From NCBI RefSeq assembly GCF_014199335.1, contig NZ_JACIJI010000001.1, positions 248,001 through 312,000 of the forward strand: a stretch of DNA of 64,000 bases, in the 5' to 3' direction. This document shows, one piece after another, positions 18,764 through 28,206 of this stretch; the stretch's first letter is position 1; every line of letters begins with the position of its first letter. Position numbers and translations under genes: made by a program. The notes below the pieces were generated by a model. That model saw only the letters and a list, made by a program, of their open reading frames with translations, made no database searches and was not told the origin of the DNA. Source of the stretch: Stakelama sediminis. GTDB lineage: Bacteria > Pseudomonadota > Alphaproteobacteria > Sphingomonadales > Sphingomonadaceae.

Positions 18764-19687
18764 TTATCGTGCCGGTACCAATACCGGACGACGGGCCAGC
18801 CGGATGCTGTGCAGCGCAAAGAGCACCAGCCCGGCCCAGATCAGCACGAAACAGGCGAGATGCGGCATCGACAGCGGTTCGTGGAACAGCGTGACGGCAA
18901 TCAGGAACTGCAGGCTCGGCGCGATATATTGCAACAGCCCCAGCGTCGTCAGTCGCAATCGCCTGGCCGCGGCGGCAAACAGCAACAGCGGCGTGACCGT
19001 CAGCGGTCCCATCGTCATCAGCAACAGCGTCGTTTTGACGTCACTGCCAAAGGACAGGCTACCCTGTTCGCCCAGCCAGACCAGATAGCCGAACGCGGGC
19101 AATGCCAGCAACAGCGTCTCCACCGTCAGCCCCTCGATCGGCTCCACCGGCGCGCGTTTGCGCACATAGCCGTAAAAGGCGAAGGAAAAGGCCAGCAACA
19201 GGCTGACCCACAAGGCATCCGGGGCTTCCGCCGCAAGGATCGCCACGCCCGCTGCCGCCAGCGCCACGGCAATCCCCTGCACGCGATCCAGCCGCTCACC
19301 CAGCAGCATCGTACCCAGCAGCACGTTGATCAGCGGGTTGAGGAAATAGCCCAGACTGGCCGCCAGCACATGCTGGTGCAGCACCGCCCAGACATAGCCG
19401 GTCCAGTTCGCGCCGATCAGCAGGGCACTGATCATCAGCGTCGCCATCAGCCGCGGATTGCCCAGCGCCGCTCGCAATTTGGCGGTACGCCCCAGCGCCG
19501 GCCCCACCACCAGTAGGATCGCCAGCGCCCACAAAATCCGGTTGGCGATGATCTCCAGTCCGTCGACCTGCGCAATCAGGCCCAGAAAGATCGGCAGCAA
19601 TCCCCAGATCAGATAGGCCCCGACCCCCTGCAACAGGCCGCGCGTGTCGCGCACGATGATCGGTTCGGGGGCGGGCAGACGGGTCAT
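18764..19687 (-). CDS. rarD: EamA-family transporter RarD
   Basis: RarD proteins are ten-helix drug/metabolite-type transporters, annotated from chloramphenicol-sensitive mutants; the natural substrate is uncertain. The 307-residue protein shows the family start GLLQGVGAYLIWGLLPIFL, NRILWALAILL, LLIGANWTGYVWAV, a LGYFLNPLINVLLG block and the late LQYIAPSLQFL segment. I chose the ATG at 19687; the frame is open further upstream to 19852, but that part is not RarD-like and runs into the inverted-repeat element. Confidence 0.92.
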   Translation of the reverse strand: MTRLPAPEPIIVRDTRGLLQGVGAYLIWGLLPIFLGLIAQVDGLEIIANRILWALAILLVVGPALGRTAKLRAALGNPRLMATLMISALLIGANWTGYVWAVLHQHVLAASLGYFLNPLINVLLGTMLLGERLDRVQGIAVALAAAGVAILAAEAPDALWVSLLLAFSFAFYGYVRKRAPVEPIEGLTVETLLLALPAFGYLVWLGEQGSLSFGSDVKTTLLLMTMGPLTVTPLLLFAAAARRLRLTTLGLLQYIAPSLQFLIAVTLFHEPLSMPHLACFVLIWAGLVLFALHSIRLARRPVLVPAR

Positions 19688-19759
19688 GACGCGCCGCAGG
19701 TAGAGGCGCTTTGGCCATTGGTCAAAGCCGCTTACGCTTTGTACGGCGAAAGAATTGCT

Positions 19760-20025
19760 AGGCCGTAAACCCATAAACGGCATCGTCGAAGCGTTCAAAG
19801 GGCGAACAGATCGGGCCGAACGACGCGCGGCAAAGGCTCTTTGCCTTTGCAAGCGGCGTTCGGTTCGAGATGGAAGCCATTTGGACGTCCCTGCGGGATT
19901 TGGCCAAAACGGCCCGGTGCGGCGTCGAAAATTCTGGAAATATTGACATATTCCTGCGTCTTTTCTCCTTGCACCACGCCATTTTGGCTCAAACCGCGAT
20001 GGTGGCCTTTATGGGTTTACGGCCT
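19760..20025. mobile_element. 266-bp non-coding element with perfect 18-bp terminal inverted repeats
   Basis: AGGCCGTAAACCCATAAA at 19760-19777 is exactly inverted at 20008-20025. The interior holds a nested stem: CCGAACGACGC / GCGGCGTTCGG (one mismatch, 19816-19826 with 19853-19863) enclosing GCAAAGGC-TCTTT-GCCTTTGC (19830-19850). No convincing transposase or other gene fits. No target-site duplication is obvious. It fills most of the 341-bp gap between DUF1501 (whose stop is 3 bp away) and rarD. Size and structure suggest a MITE or similar dependent element; a lone end lies at 7402-7421. Confidence 0.65.
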
Positions 20026-20028
20026 TGG

Positions 20029-21183
20029 TCAGGTGCGGATCAGGCTTTGCATCGGTGTCGCGGCGGACAGTTCGGGGAAGAGTTGTTGCTTCACGCGCAC
20101 GGGATCGAGACCGAAATGCTCGGCCATCGCACCCGTAATCAGCGCGTCCAGACCCGCCGTCGGTTTCAGGTCGCGTCCCTGATACAGCGCCCCCTGCCCC
20201 AGTCCCGGCCAGTCGGCGCGCACCTTGCCGCCGCGTACCGCCCCGCCCAGCAGCATCGCCAGAGAGGCCGTGCCATGGTCGGTACCGCCGGTGCCGTTGA
20301 TCGCCACGGTGCGGCCGAACTCGGTCGCCACCAGCACCACCGTATCGGCCCAGGCCTCGCCCAGCCCGTCGCGCAGGCCCCCGACCATCGCATCCAGCCG
20401 TTTCAACTGTGTACGAAGCCGTCCCGACTGCGCCGAATGGGTGTCCCACCCTTCCGTCTCGATCATCGCGATCCGCGCAGCCTTGTCCCCGACCAGCAAT
20501 TTTGCCGCCAGCGCGCCCATTTGTGCGGCATCCTGCACATTGGCCCGGCTGAGGTCGCCCGCCATCGCCCGCGTTCCCAGCGCCTTGCTCCATACCGCAT
20601 CGAGCTGCGGGTCATGGGCATAGAGCGCGGAAACCCGGTCGAGCAGGTCCGCCGATGCACCGGGAAGCCGCGAGGGCGCATAGGATGCGACCTGCACCGA
20701 TCCGCGCAACGTCAGCGGCACCGTCTCCGACACTGCAATCGCGCGCGCTTCATCGGCCGGCAACAGCGGCAATATCCGGTTCAGCCACCCGGTCTTGATC
20801 CGATAGGCGGCCACCCCGCCCGATTCGAGGACGTTCTGGCCATCGAAATGCGATCGGTCGCGATAGGGAGAGGCGATGGCATGGACGAACAGCGCATCGC
20901 CCTGTTTGAACAGGCCGCCGATCCGTTCCAGTGCGGGATGCAGCGCGAACATGCTGTCCAGCCGGGGCGCGTCGGCAAAATCCTTTGCCAGCGCCCCGCG
21001 CGCGGAAACATAGGCCGGATCGCCGACCGGCGCGACGATATGCAGCCCGTCGGCGGCACCGCGTTGAATGATAAAGACGAATCGCCGGTTGCCCGCCGTG
21101 CGCGCAAACGCCATGCCCGGCACCAAGCCGAGAGAGGCCATGCCGACCGTCGCCCCCGATACGAAACCGCGTCGCGTAATCAT
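20029..21183 (-). CDS. DUF1501 protein, Tat-exported
   Basis: The 384-residue product begins with a twin-arginine signal (MITRRGFVSG, then a hydrophobic stretch to AFA), so it should be exported folded. The body belongs to DUF1501, related to the alkaline-phosphatase/sulfatase fold, with FIIQRGAADGL, DRSHFDGQNVLESG, the ETEGWDTHSAQSG block, VVLVATEFGRT and GTDHGTASLAMLLGG carrying candidate metal ligands. The substrate is unknown. It follows the DUF1800 gene after 3 bp; the two families almost always occur as a pair, suggesting a joint envelope task. Confidence 0.88.
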   Translation of the reverse strand: MITRRGFVSGATVGMASLGLVPGMAFARTAGNRRFVFIIQRGAADGLHIVAPVGDPAYVSARGALAKDFADAPRLDSMFALHPALERIGGLFKQGDALFVHAIASPYRDRSHFDGQNVLESGGVAAYRIKTGWLNRILPLLPADEARAIAVSETVPLTLRGSVQVASYAPSRLPGASADLLDRVSALYAHDPQLDAVWSKALGTRAMAGDLSRANVQDAAQMGALAAKLLVGDKAARIAMIETEGWDTHSAQSGRLRTQLKRLDAMVGGLRDGLGEAWADTVVLVATEFGRTVAINGTGGTDHGTASLAMLLGGAVRGGKVRADWPGLGQGALYQGRDLKPTAGLDALITGAMAEHFGLDPVRVKQQLFPELSAATPMQSLIRT

Positions 21184-21186
21184 CGC

Positions 21187-22626
21187 CTATCTCCGCATGA
21201 ATTCAGGGGATATGAGCATCAGGGCAAGCGCCTGATCCGGACTGGCGGCCCGTCCGATCCACCGTTCGGTATCGCTGCCGGTTGCGACACCGATCAGCTT
21301 CGGTGCCAGCGTGCGGGCATCCAGACTTCCACGCGTTTGCGCCGCCAGCCGCGATGCCGCCTCCACCCGCCGCATGATCGCATCGGGGCCCATCCAGCTT
21401 GCCGCGATATCATCGTAACCGGCTGGCGAACCGGGGTTCCAAACCGGCTGGCCAAGCTGTTTCTGAAGCCCGAACACCGCTTTGGCAGGGACGTTCTGCG
21501 CGCCCAGTCCGCGCAATGCCGAAATCGTCCACTCCCATGGCGTCTTGAACTTCAGCGGCTTTGCCACCCAGGCTTCGGGCGCTTCGACCAGCGCACTGTA
21601 AAGCGTCGGCAGGTCGCCATTGGATCGCACAAACGCCTTTTCCAGCCGCGCCACCAGCGTCGGCGGCGGCGTGTCGCCCGCGAAATGTCGGGCAAGCTTG
21701 AACGCGATATGGTGCGCGGTCGCGGAATTACGGATCAGATCGTCGAACACCGAAACCGCCTGTTGCTCCCCCGACTGGTCATAGCGCTTGCCCATGATCG
21801 TACGGGCACCGGGCTCGTGCAGCCGCCCGGCGAAAATGAAGCTACCCGGCTTGCCGTCCCGCACGCCTGCCAGCCGTGCCGCTGGGCCCTGCGCGATACC
21901 CGCCACCGTCCAGCCGGTCAGCGCGCGGGCAAATTCGGTCACATCCGCCTGACTGTAGCCGGTGCGCACGCCCAGCGTGTGCAACTCCATCGCTTCCCGG
22001 CCCAGATTCTCGTTGATCCCCAGCTTACGCCTGCCGCGTCGGGCAACCAGCCTGCCCACCGCACTGTCCGGACCGATCGAAACCACCTGATCGAGATAGA
22101 AAAGCATCGCCGCATGTTGTTCGACGGCAAACAGCATATCGCGAAAATTGCCCAGCACATGCGGACGAATGGCTTCGAATTCGAAATAGCCTGCCCAGCC
22201 GACCACGCCGGGCTTGTCCACCGACACCGCGAAGTGATTCGCCCAGAAATGCACCAGCCTTTCGACAAAGGGCGCAGGCGTGGTCAGCGCCGACTGTGCG
22301 CGCGCACCCACGGCGGGGATATAATGCGCCCGCGCCTGTTGCCGCATCATTTTGCGGATCGCCATGGCTTCACTTTTGGTTGATGCGCTATCATCGACAC
22401 TCTGGCCGCCCTGCCTTGCCGCCCGCTGTAATTGCCGGATCTGGGCGTAATATTGCGCCGTCTCAGTGGCTATGGTGCTGCTGTCCGGCAGCTCGGCAAT
22501 AGCGGCGGGACGCGGCTGAAACTGATCGAACTGCGAAATCAGCCAGCGGCGAGGCGCAGTGATGGGCGGGTCGTCGGCGCGTGCACCCAGACCGAAACGA
22601 TTGGCGGCGATAACGGCATCGGACAT
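21187..22626 (-). CDS. DUF1800 protein
   Basis: A 479-residue helical protein of the DUF1800 family, recognised by ANRFGLGARADD at the start, FVERLVHFWANHFAVSVDK, the NENLGREAMELHTLGV block, FARALTGW and the FKLARHFAGD segment. Function unknown; it is found next to DUF1501 genes throughout proteobacteria. No convincing signal peptide is visible, unlike its Tat-exported partner. I prefer the ATG at 22626; a GTG three codons upstream (22635) is possible. Confidence 0.88.
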   Translation of the reverse strand: MSDAVIAANRFGLGARADDPPITAPRRWLISQFDQFQPRPAAIAELPDSSTIATETAQYYAQIRQLQRAARQGGQSVDDSASTKSEAMAIRKMMRQQARAHYIPAVGARAQSALTTPAPFVERLVHFWANHFAVSVDKPGVVGWAGYFEFEAIRPHVLGNFRDMLFAVEQHAAMLFYLDQVVSIGPDSAVGRLVARRGRRKLGINENLGREAMELHTLGVRTGYSQADVTEFARALTGWTVAGIAQGPAARLAGVRDGKPGSFIFAGRLHEPGARTIMGKRYDQSGEQQAVSVFDDLIRNSATAHHIAFKLARHFAGDTPPPTLVARLEKAFVRSNGDLPTLYSALVEAPEAWVAKPLKFKTPWEWTISALRGLGAQNVPAKAVFGLQKQLGQPVWNPGSPAGYDDIAASWMGPDAIMRRVEAASRLAAQTRGSLDARTLAPKLIGVATGSDTERWIGRAASPDQALALMLISPEFMRR

Positions 22627-22692
22627 CCCGCGCACCCTGATGGCTACTATACTACCATCCGGGCAATACTCCTTATTTGTCGCAAAAGTTTG

Positions 22693-23871
22693 TCAGGCGC
22701 GCGCCGCCCCGAACCCTTCGTCCAGCGAAATCTCTCCGACCACCTCGCGATAGCGGTTGATGGCATAGCGGTCGGTCATCCCGGCGATGAAATCGGCGAT
22801 GTGCCGCTCGCGCCAGGGGGCATCCCGTTCGTCAGCACTGCGCCACCCTTCGGCCATGCGTTCCGGTTCGACGCGATAAGCGTCGAACAGGCCGGTCACG
22901 ACGCGGCTGGCGGTGTCGGCAGCTTTCCGCTGACTGGGATGGTGATAGAGGTTGGCGTACATGAAGCGTTTCAGGGTGCGTTCGTCGTCACGCATCGAGT
23001 CCGAAAACCCGGCAAGACAGCGCCCCGCGGCACGCACATCCTCAACGCGCTTCACACCCGATTCGGAAATGCGCCGCCGGGATTCGGCGATCAGGTCGTT
23101 GACCATCACCCCGATCTGCGACCGGATCAGTTCACCGATCAGCTTCGGTTCGGCGATATCGGGGTGGCGCGCACGCACCGCATCCCAGTTGCGGCGAACC
23201 AGCGGTACCTCCAGCAACTGTTCCAGCGTCAGCAGTCCCGACCGCAGGCCATCGTCGATATCGTGATTGTCATAGGCGATATCGTCGGCAATCGCCGCGA
23301 CCTGCGCCTCCAGCGACGACCATTCGCCCAGCGCCAGCGGAAACGCCGCATCCGCCTCTTTCAAGGCCCAGCCCGGATGCCGCACCGGGCCATTATGCTT
23401 GGCCAGTCCCTCCAGCGTCTCCCAGCTCAGGTTCAGGCCCGGCCAGCGCGGATAGGGATTGTCGAGCAGCGTCAGCGTGCGCAGCGTGTGGCCGTTATGA
23501 TCGAACCCGCCATCGGCATCCAGCGCCTCTTTCAGCGCGCGCTCTCCGGCATGGCCAAAGGGCGGATGGCCGATATCATGGGCCAGACACAGCGCCTCGG
23601 TCAGATCCTCGTTCAGCCCCAGCACCCGCGCCACCGTGCGGCCGATCTGCGCCACTTCCAGACTATGGGTCAGGCGAACGCGGAAATGGTCGCCATCGGG
23701 CGCCATGAACACCTGGGTCTTGTGACGCAGGCGGCGAAAGCTGATCGAGTGGATGATGCGATCACGGTCCCGCTGAAAAGCGTCGCGCGGGCCGCGCAGT
23801 TCGCTGCGTTCGGGGTGCAGGCGCCCTTTGCTGTGCTGCGGATCGGATGCCCATGGGGCCAATTGGGTCAT
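22693..23871 (-). CDS. dgt: Deoxyguanosinetriphosphate triphosphohydrolase-like protein
   Basis: HD-domain enzymes of this group hydrolyse dNTPs to nucleoside and triphosphate. The 392-residue protein has [22 protein letters not shown] near the N-terminus, [14 protein letters not shown] with the first metal His, and [15 protein letters not shown] with the HD pair. It is the shorter type-2 form common in alphaproteobacteria. Its ATG directly abuts the TAA of the SPOR/TPR gene with no gap, indicating translational coupling. Confidence 0.95.
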   Translation of the reverse strand: MTQLAPWASDPQHSKGRLHPERSELRGPRDAFQRDRDRIIHSISFRRLRHKTQVFMAPDGDHFRVRLTHSLEVAQIGRTVARVLGLNEDLTEALCLAHDIGHPPFGHAGERALKEALDADGGFDHNGHTLRTLTLLDNPYPRWPGLNLSWETLEGLAKHNGPVRHPGWALKEADAAFPLALGEWSSLEAQVAAIADDIAYDNHDIDDGLRSGLLTLEQLLEVPLVRRNWDAVRARHPDIAEPKLIGELIRSQIGVMVNDLIAESRRRISESGVKRVEDVRAAGRCLAGFSDSMRDDERTLKRFMYANLYHHPSQRKAADTASRVVTGLFDAYRVEPERMAEGWRSADERDAPWRERHIADFIAGMTDRYAINRYREVVGEISLDEGFGAARA

Positions 23872-25218
23872 TTAAGGTTTCAGCCGTTCGATTTTCTGTC
23901 CCCTGGCACTCGTCCAGGCAAAGGCCGAAATACCGTCGCCTGCCAGTTTGTTGACGAATGCCTGCGCCGCCCCCTTGCTGGAAAACGGGCCGACCAGCAA
24001 GCGGTTGGTGAACCGCAACGGCGTCGTCCATGCCTGTTTGCCGCGAAACAGTTTCGGCGCCTTGGCGACCAGCCGGTCATAGGCCCGCGGTAACGTCGCC
24101 TTGTTGGCACCGCCCGCCACCTGCACCCATTCGCGCGCGGGTTCGGCCTCAACCTTTTTCTTTGCGGCTTTGGCAACCTCGGTACGTTTTTCCGACTTCT
24201 CCGGCTTTTTCGAAACAGGGGGCGGTGCCTTTGCCGGGACAACCCTATCCGATCGTTCCGGCTGTCCGGTCGCCGCCGCTTTCTCCGTGGCGCGGGCGCG
24301 CTCGACATTTTCCACCATAAGCGAAGATTCGGCCGTGTCGCCCGCCGGTCCCGCCGCGGTCATTGGCGGCTGCGTTCGTGCTGCAACCGCGACATCGGCA
24401 TCGTCCCTGCCACCGCGGATGCGCTGTCCCGGCAGCGGCGGTGCGAGCCTGGCGTCGGCACGAATTGCAGGCGACAGCGACAATTCGCCGAAATGCACGG
24501 CAAAGGCGCGCCGAACCGCCGACATACTGCGCAATCGCCGGAAATAGGGGGACAGTTCGCTGCCCACATTCGGCAGGATCGTCCGGGCGATATGTTCCGC
24601 GCCCTTCACGTCGCCGTTCATCGCCAGAATGAACGCCTGCGCCCGCCACGCCCCCTTGTCCTGCTTGCGCAATTGGGAATCGAGCAGCGCGGACGCTTCC
24701 TTCTGCTTACCGGAAATGCCCAGCGAGAGGGCAAGCCAGCGCTTCGTCTGCGCATCCGGCTGCTGCGCGAGCGCGGTGCGATAGGCCTGCTGCGCCAGCA
24801 CGGAATGCCCGGTCAGATCATAGGCAAGCCCGCGATTGGCGGCAAAGGCATCGGGCGCCAGCCCCATCGCATCGGCTTTTGCAAATAACCGCAAGGCCTC
24901 GCCCGGACGTTCCAGCTCAACCAGCGCCGCCGCCTTGCCCCCATATACTCGCGGATCTTTTGCATCCGCATCCTCGGCCCGCTTGAAAAATTGCAGCGCG
25001 ACGACCGGATCGCCCAGCCGCACACTGACCGTACCGGCACTGATCAGCGCATCGACATCGTCCGGATTTTTCGCCAGCACCCTCATATCGGCGGCAAGCT
25101 TGTCGGCGTGCGGGGTCGGTGGCGGTACCACCTCCTGTGCAGGAACCGGAGAGGCGATGACACCAAGCAGCAACGCCGGAGCGATACCGCTCCGAAGAAG
25201 GAAGGAAACGCATTTCAT
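23872..25218 (-). CDS. SPOR-domain protein with TPR-like repeats
   Basis: The 448-residue protein has a signal peptide (MKCVSFLLRSGIAPALLLGVI, ending at PVPAQ), tetratricopeptide-like helices over about residues 30-190 (ALISAGTVSVRLGDPVVALQF, AANRGLAYDLTGHSVLAQQAY), a Pro/Lys/Ala-rich linker with many KKPEKSEK-like stretches, and a C-terminal SPOR domain (WVQVAGGANKAT to the end). It is therefore probably a periplasmic peptidoglycan-binding protein. The ATG at 25218 is the first with a signal peptide. It sits just after ftsZ on the same strand but behind a likely terminator. Confidence 0.88.
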   Translation of the reverse strand: MKCVSFLLRSGIAPALLLGVIASPVPAQEVVPPPTPHADKLAADMRVLAKNPDDVDALISAGTVSVRLGDPVVALQFFKRAEDADAKDPRVYGGKAAALVELERPGEALRLFAKADAMGLAPDAFAANRGLAYDLTGHSVLAQQAYRTALAQQPDAQTKRWLALSLGISGKQKEASALLDSQLRKQDKGAWRAQAFILAMNGDVKGAEHIARTILPNVGSELSPYFRRLRSMSAVRRAFAVHFGELSLSPAIRADARLAPPLPGQRIRGGRDDADVAVAARTQPPMTAAGPAGDTAESSLMVENVERARATEKAAATGQPERSDRVVPAKAPPPVSKKPEKSEKRTEVAKAAKKKVEAEPAREWVQVAGGANKATLPRAYDRLVAKAPKLFRGKQAWTTPLRFTNRLLVGPFSSKGAAQAFVNKLAGDGISAFAWTSARGQKIERLKP

Positions 25219-25274
25219 GGGTGTAGAAAGAATAGCCGTCTCTGCCTGAACTACCGCTGACTCGCAAAACGGAA

Positions 25275-25304
25275 CCGGGCCGCTGTTATCCAACAACGGC
25301 CCGG
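25275..25304 (-). terminator. Likely terminator after ftsZ
   Basis: CCGGGCCG / CGGCCCGG form an 8-bp GC-rich stem with further GTT / AAC pairing inside the 14-nt loop. On the minus strand it lies 17 bp after the ftsZ stop and is followed by TTCCGTTTTG, a weak U-rich tail. Confidence 0.6.
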
Positions 25305-25321
25305 CATCCATGGTTTTGCGC

Positions 25322-26815
25322 TTACTGGTTGTTCTGACGGTGCAGGAAGCGCGGAATGTCGAGGGAACGATCCTCCTCGCCCTTGTCATCGCTTCGCGCT
25401 GCGCTGCGTGCACCCGACATACGTTCGAACAACGTGCCGCCCGGCTTTTTCGCCGGACGCTCGCTTTCCGCTTCCGGCGCGGCCTCGCTTTCCGATGCCG
25501 GAGTCAGCCAGCGGCGACGAGGTGACGATTCAGGTGCGGACGGTGCCGGTTCAGGCTCCTGCGGGACCATCGTATCCGATCCCAGCAGCAGTTCGTCGTC
25601 ATCCCCGCTATCGCTATCCTTCGACTCGACCGGTGCCGGATCGTCCGATTCAGGCGCGCCCATTTCAGCCGCCACCGGCGCGGACTCGTCATCTTTAACC
25701 GGTTCAGGGGTCGCTTCCGCTGCGGTCGCACTCTCTTCCGCGTCCGCCGCCACAGGCGCTGTCGGTTCGGGCTTGCGCGGTGCGGTGAAGGAGAAGCTGC
25801 GGGTCGGTTCCGACGGTGCGCTACTCGTTACCTGCGCATCGCCCTCGACCTCATCCTCGATACCGGTGGCAACCACCGACACGCGAATCTTGCCTTCCAG
25901 ATCGGAATTAAAGGCCGAACCCCAGATGATGTTGGCGTCTTCATCCACCAGTTCGCGAATATGGTTGGCGGCCTCATCGACTTCGAGCAGGCGCATATCC
26001 TCGCCACCCGTGATCGACACGATCACGCCCTTGGCGCCCTGCATCGACACGCCATCGAGCAGCGGGTTGGCGATCGCCTTTTGCGCGGCTTCGATGGCGC
26101 GGCTGTCGCCCTCGGCCTCGCCGGTGCCCATCATCGCCTTGCCCATCTCCTGCATCACCGAACGCACATCGGCAAAGTCGAGGTTGATGAGGCCGGGCAT
26201 GACCATCAGGTCGGTGATGCCGCGAACGCCCTGTTGCAGCACCTCGTCCGCCATTTCGAACGCTTCCTTGAAGGTCGTGTTCGCATTGGCGATCAGGAAC
26301 AGGTTCTGGTTCGGGATGACGATCAGCGTATCGACGAACTTCTGCAGCTCCTCGATACCGGCATCCGCCGCCTTGGAACGACGCTTGCCCTCGAACGCGA
26401 ACGGCTTCGTCACGACACCGACGGTCAGGATGCCCATATCGCGCGCCGCCTTGGCGATGACGGGGGCAGCGCCGGTGCCGGTGCCGCCGCCCATGCCGGC
26501 GGCGATGAAGCACATATGCGATCCCTGCAGCGCTTCCTGCACCTGCTCGATCGTTTCCTCGGCTGCCGCACGCCCGATTTCGGGACGCGACCCCGCACCC
26601 AGACCCTGTGTGATCTTGGTGCCGAGCTGAATGCGCTGTTCGGCCGACGACTGTTTCAACGCCTGCGCATCGGTATTGGCGACGAGAAACTCGACGCCCT
26701 GCACCTCTGCCCGGATCATATTGGCGATTGCGTTGCCACCGGCTCCGCCAACACCGACCACGCTGATCCGCGGGCTCAGTTCGTCCGTGTCCGGCGGAAG
26801 AAATTCGATACTCAT
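25322..26815 (-). CDS. ftsZ: Cell division protein FtsZ
   Basis: FtsZ is the tubulin-like GTPase that forms the Z-ring. The 497-residue protein shows the nucleotide loops [18 protein letters not shown], the signature [11 protein letters not shown] (around residue 108), the PNQNLF segment and the [10 protein letters not shown] block. A long disordered acidic and Ala/Pro-rich linker (about residues 320-480) leads to the conserved C-terminal peptide [10 protein letters not shown], which binds FtsA and other partners. AGGAAG precedes the ATG at 26815; an extended upstream frame exists but lacks FtsZ features. It closes the dcw cluster, 101 bp after ftsA. Confidence 0.97.
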   Translation of the reverse strand: MSIEFLPPDTDELSPRISVVGVGGAGGNAIANMIRAEVQGVEFLVANTDAQALKQSSAEQRIQLGTKITQGLGAGSRPEIGRAAAEETIEQVQEALQGSHMCFIAAGMGGGTGTGAAPVIAKAARDMGILTVGVVTKPFAFEGKRRSKAADAGIEELQKFVDTLIVIPNQNLFLIANANTTFKEAFEMADEVLQQGVRGITDLMVMPGLINLDFADVRSVMQEMGKAMMGTGEAEGDSRAIEAAQKAIANPLLDGVSMQGAKGVIVSITGGEDMRLLEVDEAANHIRELVDEDANIIWGSAFNSDLEGKIRVSVVATGIEDEVEGDAQVTSSAPSEPTRSFSFTAPRKPEPTAPVAADAEESATAAEATPEPVKDDESAPVAAEMGAPESDDPAPVESKDSDSGDDDELLLGSDTMVPQEPEPAPSAPESSPRRRWLTPASESEAAPEAESERPAKKPGGTLFERMSGARSAARSDDKGEEDRSLDIPRFLHRQNNQ

Positions 26816-26916
26816 CTTCCTGTCTCCCCCTGCGCCCGCGACGGGCAGGCGCAACGTTAACTACGTGCGTTGTGCACTATTGCGAAACGCGACTCTAGTG
26901 GAAATGTCGCATTTCC

Positions 26917-28176
26917 TTAATAATTCGCGCGAAATGCCGCCAACAATCGCCTCAACAGCGACATTGGCGTCAACCGCACTACGGTAAGCTGGGGCGTTTC
27001 CAGGGCGCGCAGATCCACCGGATCGGCGGCCGCGAACATCGCCATGCCCGCCAGCGTCGAAAACCCCGGCGTGGCATGCGCCTCCGGCAAAGCCGTCAGC
27101 CCGCGCGGACGCCCCACGCGCACCGCCCTGCCCAGCGCCTGTTGCGCATAATCGGCGATACCGTTCAGGTCCGCGCCGCCGCCGGTCAGCACAATCTGGC
27201 GCCCGACCGGATCGTCGAAGTTCAGCTTGCGCAACTCCTTCTGAATTTCCTCCATCAGCCGGTCGAGCCGCTGCCGGATCACCGCGATCAGTTGCGCACG
27301 GGTAATCCGGTTTGCCTCCGCGCCCTCCTCTTCCGAAATCGGGGCAATGTCGATCATGTCATGATTGTCGCGCGGGCTCATATTGGCGGAGCCGTAGAAG
27401 CATTTCATCCGCTCGGCCTGCGCACGTTTGGTGCCGAAGGCGCTGGCAATGTCATCGGTGATATCGGACGCCCCCATCGGGATCGACGCAAGCCCGGTCA
27501 GCATTCCGCCGGAAAAGACCGACACATTGGTCACGCCAGCCCCGATTTCGATCAGCGCCACGCCAAGCTCCCGCTCCTCTTCCGACAGGCAGGACAGGCC
27601 GGTCGCCAGCGGCGAAGCGACGATCGAGCGCACCTCCAGATGCGCCGAACGCACGCACAGGTCCAGATTGCGTACCGGCGATCCGTCGGTGGCGACGACA
27701 TGGATTTCAACGCCCAGCCGGTCGGCGTGCAGCCCAAGCGGCTTTTTCACCCCCGCCAGCCCGTCCAGCGCATAGCGGGTCGGCTGCGCATGCAGCACCA
27801 TGCGGCCATTGGGATCGATGGCGTTACGCCCGGTCTTCAACAGATGGTCGATATCCGACTGTTCGACCCGGTGGCCGCCCAGATCGACCTCCAGCTTGAC
27901 CAGATCGGAAATCAGGCCGCCCGCCGAAAAGCTGACCCAGACATCCTCGATATTGAAACCGGCAATGCGTTCGGCCTGCTCCACCGCTTCGCGCACGGCC
28001 AGTTCGGTCATGCCCATATCGGCGATATAGCCGCGCTTGACGCCCTTGCTCTCACGCTGACCGGTGCCCAGCACCACCAGTTCGTCGCCATCGCCCTTTT
28101 GCGCGATCATCGCGCAAACCTTGGACGAACCGATATCCAGAACCGTGATGACGCCATCGGGTGCCGTCTTAGCCAT
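26917..28176 (-). CDS. ftsA: Cell division protein FtsA
   Basis: FtsA is the actin-like protein that tethers FtsZ to the membrane. The 419-residue sequence has the ATPase fold pieces VITVLDIGSSKVCAMI, the 1C subdomain region (VWVSFSAGG, VEQSDIDHLL), LIEIGAGVTNVSVF and QIVLTGGGADLNG, and ends in a helix with LLRRLLAAFRANY, the expected amphipathic membrane-targeting sequence. It follows ftsQ after 30 bp. Confidence 0.97.
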   Translation of the reverse strand: MAKTAPDGVITVLDIGSSKVCAMIAQKGDGDELVVLGTGQRESKGVKRGYIADMGMTELAVREAVEQAERIAGFNIEDVWVSFSAGGLISDLVKLEVDLGGHRVEQSDIDHLLKTGRNAIDPNGRMVLHAQPTRYALDGLAGVKKPLGLHADRLGVEIHVVATDGSPVRNLDLCVRSAHLEVRSIVASPLATGLSCLSEEERELGVALIEIGAGVTNVSVFSGGMLTGLASIPMGASDITDDIASAFGTKRAQAERMKCFYGSANMSPRDNHDMIDIAPISEEEGAEANRITRAQLIAVIRQRLDRLMEEIQKELRKLNFDDPVGRQIVLTGGGADLNGIADYAQQALGRAVRVGRPRGLTALPEAHATPGFSTLAGMAMFAAADPVDLRALETPQLTVVRLTPMSLLRRLLAAFRANY

Positions 28177-28206
28177 CGTACCGCCCCTTGTCCGCTCGCT
28201 GAAAGA

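Noticed and set aside
16884..19088. 734-codon + strand open frame over argS and rarD
   Set aside because: Antisense to two well-supported genes; composition typical of a GC shadow frame.
19755..19992. Short open frames inside the 266-bp element as a transposase remnant
   Set aside because: None shows DDE, HTH or other transposase features, and they lie across the internal hairpin.
19870..22383. 837-codon + strand open frame over DUF1501 and DUF1800
   Set aside because: Starts inside the inverted-repeat element and then runs antisense to two genes; no domain visible.
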